Assembly: GCA_963741405.1 (NCBI GenBank)
Contig: CAVUHX010000031.1
Location: 62,001 to 126,000, forward strand
From: Roseiarcus sp963741405
GTDB lineage: Bacteria > Pseudomonadota > Alphaproteobacteria > Rhizobiales > Beijerinckiaceae
Direction of reading: 5' to 3'
DNA: 64,000 nt
How positions within the stretch are numbered: position 1 is the stretch's first letter; every line of letters begins with the position of its first letter. The notes under the pieces are model-generated. The model saw only the letters and a program-made list of their open reading frames with translations. It had not been told where the DNA came from and did not search any database. The translations under genes and the position numbers were made by a program. This document shows positions 8,602-18,474 of this stretch, one piece after another.

Positions 8602-10629
8602 GTGGAGGTCTATTTGTCCGAGATCAGCGAGAAGGCAAAGGTTCGCCTGCTCGGCGGAGATGCGCCGGAGCCGTCCGCATACTCATCGCCTGTCAAGCCC
8701 GTGCAGGGCGACGCCGCACCCTCCCCGCTCAATTCGAAGGTTTCGTCGCCGGTGTTTCTATCCGATTCCGTCGAAGGCGCAGACGTGCTCGACACGGCCG
8801 CAATCATTCAACCGCTGGCGCAGCTTTGCGTCACCGCGCAGGTCCAGACGCCGTTCCTGGCGGCGATCGCCGGCCTTCCCGGCTCGGGCAAAAGCTTCGC
8901 TCTAAAGCGGCTTGTCCAGGCGATCGAGGCGTTCGCCGGCTCCAACGGGGCTCTGCCACGGGTTGTTGTTGCGAGGGTCGATGCGTCCGACGGGGCCGAA
9001 GCGCCGGTCGGCCTCGCCACTGCCGCGTATGCGGCGCTCGACCGCGAGCCGGGCGGCATCGACTATTCGGCGCTGCTCGACGAATCGTCGCATGCCGGCG
9101 GCGATCCGTTGAGGGCGGCGAAAGCCGCCTCCGACCGCCATGACGAAATTGTTCGCAAGCTCGAGACCGAGCGCGCGCTGCGAGACGAGGCCGAGGCGCG
9201 GTCCGCCCGCCTTTCCGATGCTCTACTGTTCGAGACCCCCGGCTCGCGCGTCGATGTCTTCGCCCGCGCCCGACGCGGAACGATCGACGCCCGCCTCCGG
9301 CGCTTTGATCTCGCCGGTTCGGACGCCGCCGCGAGCTATCGCGACCTCGTGCGCGACATGGTGGGCATGGGGCCTGGCGGGCGAGCCGGCGTCGCGCTCC
9401 GCTCGATCTGGGCCTATGCTGGGCAGAGAAGGCTCCTGTTCTGGGCGATTGTCGCCTTTCTCCTTGGGTTTGCGATTCATCTGTTGCATGGCCAGGAAGC
9501 GGTCGACGCGATTCAGAAAACACCTGCGCCGCAAGAGCTCGTGGCCGATTGGACAACGAAAATCGCGGGATGGATTTCGGGGCACGGCGCCTGGTTCGAA
9601 ACAGCCTCGAAAGTCCTCTACGTCCTCGGCGCTCTGGCGCTTGCCCTGAACATTTGGCGAGCGATAAGTTTCTCCACCCTCGTGCTCCGCGGGGCGCAAC
9701 TCCTGAATATCGACGTGCGGGACCGGCGGCGTGATCTTGACAACCGGCTGGCGCGCCTCGAGCAGAGGGTGGGCGCATTGTCAGCCGAAGCGGATGCCGC
9801 CGCCAAGCGGGCGGAAGCCGCTGGCCGCCGCGCTGGCGGAAAGGCCGCGTCGCGCGCACCCGGCCCGGAATTCCTCGACGCCCGGCACGTCCCCGCCGCG
9901 GCGGCGCGGTCGTTTCTGGCGGCGCTTGCCGAGCGCATAGGTTTAGGCCCGGAGGGGAGCGCCCCGAACCGGCTTGTTCTCGTCATCGACAATCTCGACG
10001 CTTTGCCGGCTGGAGCAGCGATCGCGTGGATCGAGACTGCGCAAAGCGTTATCGGCTCGGGCTTGATTGGCGTCCTAGCTCTCGACCTGACACGGCTTGT
10101 CGATCCGCTCGGCGGTCTTCACGAAGGGCGACGCAGACTAGACAAGTGGCTTCATGTCGTCGTCAACCTGCCCAGACGCACCGACTTTGATGGCGAGCGT
10201 CTCATCACGAGACTTCTTGTGACCGACGGACAGGCCACGCCCCGCCGTCTCGTCGCAGAGCACGGGACCGCATTGATCGAGCCTCTATCCAATGCGGAAG
10301 CAACGCTCCTGATCGCGCTCGCGCCTCTGGCCGCACATTCGCCCCGCGGGGCAAAGCGGTTTCTGAACGCCTACCGGCTGGCGCGCTGCACAAGCGCGCC
10401 CCGGCCCGTCGTCGCCTTGATGCAGGCCGTCGCGTTCGCTGATGAGGATGTTCGCGAGGCGATGCGCAATCGGCTGAGCGGCGCCTCCGGCGAGCTCGGC
10501 GACTTCGACGGTCCCGAGCTCCTTGCAAAAGCGGTCGAGACCGCGCGTGCAGCGAACAATGGCGCGATCACAATGTCGGATGCGCGCGAGGCCGAAGCGA
10601 TCGCTGGGCGATTCGCCGTGTCACTGTGA
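8602..10629 (+). CDS. KAP-type P-loop NTPase, membrane-anchored
   Basis: A 675-residue NTPase. The Walker A motif GLPGSGKS is at 91-98 and the Walker B motif LVLVIDNLDAL is near 458-468. Two hydrophobic helices (about 276-297 and 337-365) and a coiled-coil stretch (about 375-415) are inserted between them. That arrangement is diagnostic of KAP NTPases, whose membrane helices interrupt the ATPase domain. The best-known relatives are animal Kidins220 and the phage-exclusion protein PifA; most bacterial members have no known function. The start is a GTG; the frame is closed by a stop at 8554, so little room for extension remains. Its last 9 bases overlap the end of the convergent efflux gene, and the shared segment supplies a stop codon on each strand. 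Confidence 0.8.
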   Translation: MEVYLSEISEKAKVRLLGGDAPEPSAYSSPVKPVQGDAAPSPLNSKVSSPVFLSDSVEGADVLDTAAIIQPLAQLCVTAQVQTPFLAAIAGLPGSGKSFALKRLVQAIEAFAGSNGALPRVVVARVDASDGAEAPVGLATAAYAALDREPGGIDYSALLDESSHAGGDPLRAAKAASDRHDEIVRKLETERALRDEAEARSARLSDALLFETPGSRVDVFARARRGTIDARLRRFDLAGSDAAASYRDLVRDMVGMGPGGRAGVALRSIWAYAGQRRLLFWAIVAFLLGFAIHLLHGQEAVDAIQKTPAPQELVADWTTKIAGWISGHGAWFETASKVLYVLGALALALNIWRAISFSTLVLRGAQLLNIDVRDRRRDLDNRLARLEQRVGALSAEADAAAKRAEAAGRRAGGKAASRAPGPEFLDARHVPAAAARSFLAALAERIGLGPEGSAPNRLVLVIDNLDALPAGAAIAWIETAQSVIGSGLIGVLALDLTRLVDPLGGLHEGRRRLDKWLHVVVNLPRRTDFDGERLITRLLVTDGQATPRRLVAEHGTALIEPLSNAEATLLIALAPLAAHSPRGAKRFLNAYRLARCTSAPRPVVALMQAVAFADEDVREAMRNRLSGASGELGDFDGPELLAKAVETARAANNGAITMSDAREAEAIAGRFAVSL

Positions 10630-12108
10630 CCCGAGCGGATGCGGCGGCATCGAGGCCGCCGCATCCGCCAGCGCGTTCGGCAATTTGGATTCGGTCCAGT
10701 CGCCGCCCAACGCGACGATCAGATTGACGGCGTCGGTCTGAATCTGCGCCTGCGTCGACAACAACAACTCTTCCACCGAAAGCTGCTGGGCCTCCGCGGT
10801 CACGACGGTGGTGAAGGTCTGTGTTCCCGCCTGATATTCGTTCAGCGCAATCTGTGTCGCCTGCCGCGAGATGCGCACGTCCTCAGCCTGGACTTTCGCC
10901 TCTCTCGTCAGGATGCGGATGGCCGCCAGATTATCCTCCACCTGTTGAATCGCCGTCAGGACAGTCTGCCGGTAAGCCGCGACATCAGAGTTGTAGGTCT
11001 CGCGCGCAGCCTCTACCTGGGCGCCGGTCAGGCCGCCGTTGAACAGGGGCTGGGCCAGCGACGCGCCGAACGACCACGCCGGATTGGTGGGCCCGAGCGC
11101 CCCGGCGAACGGGTTCCCGGAGTAACCGAACAATCCGGACAGCGAGATTGCGGGGAAATAACCGGCAAATTCGACTCCGATCTGCGCGTTCGCCTGCCGC
11201 ATCGTCTCCTCCGCCGACGCCACATCTGGCCTGCGTTCGAGCAGCGATGACGGCAGTCGCACGGGGATTGACGGAACGCGGGTCGACAGGGCTCCGTGCG
11301 GGACCGACAATCCGGCGGGCGGGCGGCCCATCAGCACTGCAATCGCATGCTCGTTTTGGGCGCGCGCCACGCCGGCCGCGATGAGCGACGACTGGGCGTT
11401 GAGCAATTGCGCCTGCGCGGTAATGACGTCGGACTTGGCGGCCGTTCCGGCGTTGTACTGGTTTTGCGTGATCGTAACCGAACGCTTGTAATCCTCGACT
11501 GTTCTAGTCAGCAGATCCTCAAGCGAGTCCGCTTGTCGCAGCAGGATATAGGCAGCAGCGAGAGCCGACTGCGCCGCCAGAGTGGCGTTGGCCAGATTGG
11601 CGGCTGAAACACCAGCTACAGCTTGCTGAACCTCGATCTCGCGCCTGACCTGCCCCCAGATGTCGAGCGTCCAGGAGCCGGTCGCTTCGGCCAAGAAGCT
11701 TGTTCCCAGAGTCGAATTCCGGATCGCCGAACCGTTCCCGGCGACCGTTGGAAACAGGCCGGCCCGCGACCCGTTGATGAGCGCGAGGGCCTCGCGATAG
11801 TTCGCTTCGTCGGATTTGACCGTCTGGTTGGAAACGGCCACGGCGCTCTCGAGCCGACCGAGCACCGGATCGTGGAAGACACTCCACCAATCCTCCTTGG
11901 GTTCGCTACCCCGCGGCGTCGCGATCTTCCAGCCCGCGATCTCCTTGAATTGCGGAGAGACGACCGCCGCGGGGCGCTCAAAATCGGGCCCGACAGGCGC
12001 GCAGCCACCGAGCGCAGTCGCCAGAGCCAGCGCGACGAACACAATCTGATCGCGAGAGCCTACCTTGTTCTCGCGACAGGCTCCGACCGGGCCCGCAGGT
12101 AATATCAA
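10621..12108 (-). CDS. Efflux outer-membrane lipoprotein, NodT/OprM family
   Basis: The outer-membrane channel of the tripartite pump encoded by the three genes upstream. The protein has a lipoprotein signal (FVALALATALGGC), then GPDFERPA and the two repeated TolC-type domains with long helices (AAYILLRQADSLEDLLTRT; LPSSLLERRPDVASAEE; NQYNAGTAAKSDV and NEYQAGTQTFTTV). The start is uncertain: a TTG at 12108 forms a TTGA overlap with the stop of the permease gene, a GTG lies at 12114, and no strong ribosome-binding site is seen. The gene is last in the operon, and its end overlaps that of the convergent NTPase gene by 9 bases. Confidence 0.88.
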   Translation of the reverse strand: MILPAGPVGACRENKVGSRDQIVFVALALATALGGCAPVGPDFERPAAVVSPQFKEIAGWKIATPRGSEPKEDWWSVFHDPVLGRLESAVAVSNQTVKSDEANYREALALINGSRAGLFPTVAGNGSAIRNSTLGTSFLAEATGSWTLDIWGQVRREIEVQQAVAGVSAANLANATLAAQSALAAAYILLRQADSLEDLLTRTVEDYKRSVTITQNQYNAGTAAKSDVITAQAQLLNAQSSLIAAGVARAQNEHAIAVLMGRPPAGLSVPHGALSTRVPSIPVRLPSSLLERRPDVASAEETMRQANAQIGVEFAGYFPAISLSGLFGYSGNPFAGALGPTNPAWSFGASLAQPLFNGGLTGAQVEAARETYNSDVAAYRQTVLTAIQQVEDNLAAIRILTREAKVQAEDVRISRQATQIALNEYQAGTQTFTTVVTAEAQQLSVEELLLSTQAQIQTDAVNLIVALGGDWTESKLPNALADAAASMPPHPLGSQ

Positions 12109-15100
12109 TTCCACAAACGCCCCAGCAACTTCGCGAACGAATCCAGATAGATAAAAACCACTGGCGTCGTATAAAGCGTCAACACCTGGCTGACGACCAA
12201 GCCTCCGACAATCGTGATCCCGAGAGGGTGACGCAACTCCGACCCCTCGCCGGTGCCGAAGGCGAGCGGTAGCGCGCCAAAGATCGCTGCGCAGGTGGTC
12301 ATCATGATCGGACGGAAGCGCAAAAGGCAAGCCTGTTCGATCGCGGACCGCGTGTCGAGCCCCTGGCGCTCCGCCGCAAGCGCGAAATCCACCATCATGA
12401 TCGCATTCTTCTTGACGATACCGATGAGCAACAGGACGCCGATCGCCGCGATAACGGTGAACTGCGTATTGAAGATCCACAAGGCGAGCGCCGCGCCTAC
12501 GCTGGCCGAAAACAACGTGGACAGAATCGTGATCGGGTGAATGAGAACTCTCGTATAGAATGCCAAGCACGATGTAGATCGTCAGCAGAGCCGCGCCGAA
12601 CAGCATCGGCATGTTGGACTGCGACTGCTGATAGGTCGCAGCCGTGCCGGCGAAGGCGCCGTGCACCGTCGAGGGCATCCCGATGCGCTGGATCGCGCTC
12701 TCGATTTCCGTCTTGGCTTCGCTCAGCGCCCGACCTGGGGCGAGATTGAAGGAAATGGTCGAGGCCGCGAACAGTCCCTGATGGTTGACGCTGAGCGGCG
12801 TGTGTCCCGGCGAGAAACGGGCGAAAGCCGAGAGCGGGACCATTGTTTCCAGCGACGTCGAAACGGCGGCGCCGGACGAGGCGCTCATGTGCCCGCTCGC
12901 GGCGAGCGCGTTGGTGGCGAGATTGCGCGCCGAATCCGCTGCGATCGTCGCGGCCGTGCTGGACGGGCCAGTCGCGGACTTGAACAACCCCGCGGCGATT
13001 CCGGTCTGCTGGGTACCGGTGGGATTGGCGCCCGCGGTCGATACATAGAGCTCGTCCAAGGTCCGCGGATCCTGCCAGTAGCGCGGCGCGACCTCCATGA
13101 CGACATGGTACTGGTTCTGCGCGCTGTAGATGACCGAGACCTGCCGCTGACCGAAGGCGTCGTAAAGCGTGTTGTCGATCGCGTTCAGCGTGAGGCCCAG
13201 GCGCATCGCCGTGTCGCGGTCGATGGCGATGTCGGTCTCGAGTCCGCCCTGCTGCTGGTCGGAATTGACGTCCTTGACGACGTTGCTCGTCATCAATGCC
13301 GCCGTGAGCTTTGGTGCCCATTCGTAGAGCTCGGAGGTATCGTCGGACAGGAGCGTGTACTGGTAGGTGGCGTTGCTCTGGCGCCCGCCGGTCCTGAGGT
13401 CGGAGACCGCAACCATATAGAGATGGGCGCCCGCCACCTCGGCGAGCTTGCCACGCAGTCGGTTGACGACGTCGTCGGCGGTGATCCTCCGCTCCGGGAA
13501 CGGCTTGAGCGAAATATAGACAAAGCCCGAGTTGGTCTGCCGTCCCCCGGTAAACCCGACGACGCTGGCGACGGCGGGATCCTCCTGGACGATCGTCTGC
13601 AGCTGCTTGAGCTTCTGCTGCATCGCCTGAAAGGAGATGCTCTGGTCGCCCTGGATCGAGCCGACGATGAGCCCCGTGTCCTGCACGGGAAAGAGACCGT
13701 AGGTAATCTGGTAGCGGAACATGTAGTAGTTGAGGCCGATCGTCGCCAGCAACGAGAGGAGAACCGCGCCGGGATGCCGCAGGACGATGCGCAGCGTTCT
13801 CCGATAGAATGCCAGCATCACGTCGAACACGTGTTCGGTTGCGCGATAGAGACGACCATGCCGTATGATCGGCTGGCGCGGAAGGATGAGAGCACACATC
13901 ATCGGCGTCGTCGTCAGCGACACCGCTAGCGAGATCATTACGGCCACAGACAGCGTCACCGCGAATTCGTTGAAGAGGCGTCCGACAATTCCGCCGAAAA
14001 AGATCAGCGGCGCGAACACGGCGATCAGCGACAGGCTGATCGAGAGAACGGTGAAGCCGACCTCGTTGGCGCCCATGATGGCCGCTTGAAGGCGCGGCAC
14101 GCCCTGCTCGAGGTAGCGCGAGACATTTTCGAGCACCACGATGGCGTCGTCGACCACAAAACCGGTTGAGATGGTCAGCGCCATCAGCGACAGATTATCG
14201 AGGCTGAACCCCAGGAGATACATCACCCCGAACGAGCCGATGATCGAAGTCGGCACGGCGACACTCGGAATCGCCGCGGCCCGAACGCTCCGAAGGAACG
14301 CGAACACCACGAAGATCACCAGCGCGACGGCGATGATCAGGCTCTTTTCGGTGTCGGCCAGGGATTGGCGAATGGTTTTGGATCGGTCGACCACGACCGT
14401 CAGATCGACGTCACCGGGCAACGAAGCGACGAGCCGCGGAAGCTCCGCGCGCACATTGTTGACGGCCTCGATGATGTTGGCGCCAGGTTGGCGCGACAGC
14501 ACGACGGCAACCCCGGGCTTGCCATTCGTGAGTCCGGCGTTCCTCAGATCCTCGACCGAATCAACGACCTCGGCGACGTCGGACAATTTGACCGCCGCGC
14601 TGTTTCGATAAGCGATCACCAGATCGCGGTATTGTGTCGCCTTGGTCGCCTGATCGTTGGCGTAGATCTGATAATGGGCGTTGTCGTCCTCGATCGCACC
14701 CTTCGGGCTGTTGGCGTTGGCTGACGCGAGGGCGGCGCGGATGTCCTCGAGGCCGATGCCGTAGCGGAAGATCGCTGTCGGATTGATCTCGATCCGTACG
14801 GCAGGCAACGCCGCGCCCGAAACGTCGACCTCGCCAATTCCTGGTAGCTGCGACAGGCGCTGCTGGAGGATGTTCGAGGCCAGATCGTAAAGCTGACCGG
14901 GTGTGTGCGTCGAGGAGGTCATCGCAATGACCATGATCGGCGCATCGGCGGGGTTCACCTTATGGTACGATGGATTTTGGCGCAGACTGGTCGGAAGATC
15001 GGCGCGCGCCGCGACGATAGCCGCCTGGACGTCGCGCGCCGCGCCGTCGATGTCACGGTTGAGACCGAACTGCAGGATGATGAAGGTCGAGCCCTGCGTG

Positions 15101-15357
15101 CTTTGCGACGTCATCTCGTTGACGTCGGCGATCTGGCCGAGATGGCGCTCGAGCGGCGCGGCGACCGCTGTCGCCATCGTATCCGGGCTCGCGCCCGGCA
15201 TATTGGCTCGCACCGAGATGATAGGAAAGTCGACCTGAGGTAGCGGAGCGACCGGCAATCGGCTGTACCCGAGCAGACCTGCGAAGATGATTCCGACCGT
15301 CAGCAGCGTCGTGGCCACCGGCCTGCGGATGAAGATTTCAGAGAAGCGGTTGTTCAC
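12105..15357 (-). pseudogene. mdtC: RND efflux permease (MdtC/MdtB-like), frame broken near the 3' end
   Basis: An inner-membrane drug/proton antiporter of the HAE1 RND family, normally about 1040 residues. It begins MNNRFSEIFIRRPVATTLL and carries the expected motifs: PQVDFPIISV, the TM4 proton-relay region LTISTGFVVDDAIVVLEN, and the two large periplasmic loops. At about 12545-12550 one extra base follows ILYES. The remaining 150 codons (IHPITILSTLFSAS to LGRLWN), including KKNAIMMVDFALAA, are in another frame. The broken frame happens to run on without a stop into the outer-membrane gene. The start is a GTG overlapping the stop of the first permease gene (GTGA). Everything else is conserved, so a sequencing error is plausible. 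Confidence 0.85.
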
Positions 15358-18300
15358 GACGGCTCTGCCGCGAGCGTCGCATTCGCCGCGCCCAGTCCGA
15401 AGCGTTCGCCAAGCCTCTCGAAGAACAAATAGATGACCGGAGTCGTGTAGAGCGTCAGCACCTGGCTGAACGCCAGGCCGCCGACGATCGCCAGGCCGAG
15501 CGGATGGCGCAGCTCCGAGCCGACGCCGGAGCCCAGCATCAGCGGCAGCGCGCCGAAGATCGCCGCGACCGTGGTCATCAGGATCGGCCGCAGGCGCAAG
15601 AGGCAGGCCTGGTAGATCGCCTCGCGCGCCGGCAGGCCCTGATGTCGCTGCGCATCAAGCGCGAAGTCGATCATCATGATCGCGTTTTTCTTGACGATGC
15701 CGATCAGGAGCACAATGCCGATCACGCCGATGATATCGAGCCCCGCGCCCGCCGCGTTCAACGTCAGGAGCGCACCGATGCCGGCAGACGGCAGGGTCGT
15801 CAGGATCGTGATCGGGTGGACGAAGCTCTCGTAGAGGACGCCCAGAACGATATACATGGCGGCTATCGCGGCCGCGAGCAGGAACACTTCGTTCGACAGG
15901 GCGGACTGGAAGGCCTGGGCCGCGCCCTGGTAGCTCACCGCAAAGCTCGGTGGAAGATCGACGCCGGCGAGCGCCGCATTGATCGCGTCGACCGCTTCGC
16001 CCAGGGAAGCGCCGGGAGCGAGATTGAACGAGATGGTCGTCGCCGGGAACTGTTTCAGATGTGAGACCTGCAGCGGTGACGTCTTGGCGACGAAGTTGGC
16101 GACCGAACCAAGCGGCGTCTGACCGGAGGCCGAGGACGCCGAGGGAAGGTAGAGCGAATTCAGCGAATCCAGCGACCGTGCCATTTTGGGGTCGATGTCG
16201 AGAATGACGCGGTACTGGTTGGTCTGAGTGAAGATCGTCGAAATGATGCGCTGGCCGTATGAGTCGTAGAGCGCGTTGTCGACGATAGCCGGCGTGATGC
16301 CGAACCGCGCCGCCTCGGCGCGGTCGAGATCGACCGTGACCGAACGTCCGCTCGCCTGGAGATCGCTCGCGACGTCAACAATCGAAGGGATCTCTGAGAG
16401 CCGCTGCATGACCTTGGGAGTCCATTCCTGCAGCAGAGACAGGCTCTGGTTCTCAAACGTGAATTGATATTGGGTCGCGCTCACCGCGGTGTCGATTGTC
16501 AGGTCCTGAACCGGCTGCATGAGCAACAATATGCCCGGAACCTCCGCCGTCTCCTGCCGCAGCCGCCGGATGATTTCGCTCGCCGTCGACTTGCGCGCGG
16601 AATGGGGCTTCAGGTTGATGAGGAAGCGCCCGGAATTGAGCGTCACATTGGTCCCGTCGACGCCGATGAACGACGACAGGCTTTCCACCTCCGGGTCCGC
16701 GAGGATCGCCTTCGCCAGCGCCTGCTGATGGGCGGCCATCTGGTCGAAGGAAATGTCCGCGGCCGCCTGGGTCACGCCCTGGATGACCCCGGTGTCCTGG
16801 ACCGGGAAGAAGCCTTTCGGGATCGTCGCATAGAGGTAGCCGGTCAGGATAAACGTCCCGAGCGCGACCAGGAGCGTGATTCCCTGATGATCGAGCACGA
16901 CCCGCAGCGTCGCGGCATAGAGCCGTGTCAGCGCCTGAAAGAAGCGTCCGCCACTTGCTTCGTGCCCTCCCGTCGGACGCAGGAGCTTGGAGCACAGCAT
17001 CGGCACGAGCGTCAGCGAGACGAAGGCCGAAATGATGATCGTCGCGGCGAGGGTGATCGCGAACTCGTGGAACAGCCTGCCGACGACGTCGCCCATAAAG
17101 AGCAGCGGGATCAGCACTGCGATCAGCGACACGGTCAGCGAAATGATGGTGAAGCCGATTTGCGCGGAGCCCTTGACCGCCGCCTCATAGGGGTTGTCTC
17201 CCGCCTCGAGATGACGGGCGATGTTCTCGACGACGACGATAGCGTCGTCGACGACGAAGCCGGTCGCGATGGTGAGCGCCATGAGTGACAAGTTGTCGAG
17301 GCTGAAGCCGAACTGGTACATGATCGCCAAGGCGCCGACCAGCGACAGCGGCACCGACAGGCTCGGGATGATGGTCGCGGGAATGTTGCGCAGAAAGAGG
17401 AAGATCACCATCACGACGAGGCCGACAGCGAGCGCGAGCTCGAACTGCACGTCGCTGACCGACGCCCTTATCGTCGTCGTGCGGTCCGTCAGGGGTTTGA
17501 CCGTCACTCCCGCAGGAAGAGTGGCGCTCAGTACCGGCAGCACCGCCTTGATGCCGTCCACGACCTGAATGACGTTCGCGCCCGGCTGACGCTGGATATT
17601 GACGATGAGCGCTGGCGTCGTGTTCATCCAGGCCGAAAGCCGGGTGTTTTCCGGCCCCATCTCGACGGTGGCGACGTCGGAGAGCAGGATCGGCGCTCCG
17701 TTCCGGTAGGCGACGACCGACTTCAGATAATCCTTCGGATCGCGGATCTGGTCATTGGCGTTGATCGTCGACGACTGCGTCGGCCCGTCGAAGTTGCCCT
17801 TGGGGGTGTTGACGTTGAGATTGCTGATCGTGGTGCGCAGGTCGTCGAGATTCACTCCGTAGGCAGCCAGAGCCAGCGGATTGGCGTGGATGCGCACCGC
17901 CGGTCGGTGGCCGCCCGAGATCGTCACGAGGCCGACGCCCGGAAGCTGTGAAAGCTTCGGCGCGAGCCGGCTCTCGATCAGGTCTTCGACATCGGTGAGC
18001 TTCATCGTGTCCGACGCGACGCCGAGGGTCAGGATGGGCGCGTCGGCCGGATTGACTTTGGAATAGATCGGCGGCGCCGGCAGGTCGGCCGGCAGGAGGT
18101 TTCCGGCCGCGTTGATCGCCGCCTGCACTTGCTGCTCGGCGACGTCGAGACCGATGTCGAGGCCGAAGCGCAAGGTGATGACGGACGAGCCCGCGGAACT
18201 CGCCGACATCATCTGGTTCAGGCTCGGCATCTGGCCGAACTGGCGCTCGAGCGGCGCGGTCACCGCCGACGTCATCACTTCGGGGCTTGCGCCCGGGTAG

Positions 18301-18449
18301 AAGGTCTGAACCTCGATTGTCGGGTAATCGACCTCGGGCAGCGCCGACAGCGGGAGAAAGCGGTAGGCCGCGAGGCCTACGAGCAGGATCGCGATCATCA
18401 TGAGGCTGGTCGCGACAGGTCGGTCGATGAAGATGCGGGACGGATTCAC
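15354..18449 (-). CDS. mdtB: RND efflux permease (MdtB-like)
   Basis: A complete HAE1-family RND transporter of 1031 residues and partner of the second RND gene, as in MdtB/MdtC heteromeric pumps. I place the start at the GTG at 18449, where GGAG lies 8 bases upstream and the protein begins VNPSRIFIDRPVATSLMM, the normal RND N-terminus; the open frame extends 60 codons further upstream but overlaps the adaptor gene. Twelve membrane helices are implied. LTIATGFVVDDAIVVVEN carries the paired TM4 aspartates and KKNAIMMIDFALDA the TM10 lysine. It precedes the second permease with a 4-base overlap. Confidence 0.93.
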   Translation of the reverse strand: MNPSRIFIDRPVATSLMMIAILLVGLAAYRFLPLSALPEVDYPTIEVQTFYPGASPEVMTSAVTAPLERQFGQMPSLNQMMSASSAGSSVITLRFGLDIGLDVAEQQVQAAINAAGNLLPADLPAPPIYSKVNPADAPILTLGVASDTMKLTDVEDLIESRLAPKLSQLPGVGLVTISGGHRPAVRIHANPLALAAYGVNLDDLRTTISNLNVNTPKGNFDGPTQSSTINANDQIRDPKDYLKSVVAYRNGAPILLSDVATVEMGPENTRLSAWMNTTPALIVNIQRQPGANVIQVVDGIKAVLPVLSATLPAGVTVKPLTDRTTTIRASVSDVQFELALAVGLVVMVIFLFLRNIPATIIPSLSVPLSLVGALAIMYQFGFSLDNLSLMALTIATGFVVDDAIVVVENIARHLEAGDNPYEAAVKGSAQIGFTIISLTVSLIAVLIPLLFMGDVVGRLFHEFAITLAATIIISAFVSLTLVPMLCSKLLRPTGGHEASGGRFFQALTRLYAATLRVVLDHQGITLLVALGTFILTGYLYATIPKGFFPVQDTGVIQGVTQAAADISFDQMAAHQQALAKAILADPEVESLSSFIGVDGTNVTLNSGRFLINLKPHSARKSTASEIIRRLRQETAEVPGILLLMQPVQDLTIDTAVSATQYQFTFENQSLSLLQEWTPKVMQRLSEIPSIVDVASDLQASGRSVTVDLDRAEAARFGITPAIVDNALYDSYGQRIISTIFTQTNQYRVILDIDPKMARSLDSLNSLYLPSASSASGQTPLGSVANFVAKTSPLQVSHLKQFPATTISFNLAPGASLGEAVDAINAALAGVDLPPSFAVSYQGAAQAFQSALSNEVFLLAAAIAAMYIVLGVLYESFVHPITILTTLPSAGIGALLTLNAAGAGLDIIGVIGIVLLIGIVKKNAIMMIDFALDAQRHQGLPAREAIYQACLLRLRPILMTTVAAIFGALPLMLGSGVGSELRHPLGLAIVGGLAFSQVLTLYTTPVIYLFFERLGERFGLGAANATLAAEPS

Positions 18450-18474
18450 CAAGGCGTCTCCGGCGCCCAAGCGC

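Noticed and set aside
10621..15357. A natural fusion of an RND pump and an outer-membrane factor
   Set aside because: The middle of the fused frame is unrelated Arg/His-rich sequence, while the true RND C-terminus is fully readable one frame over.
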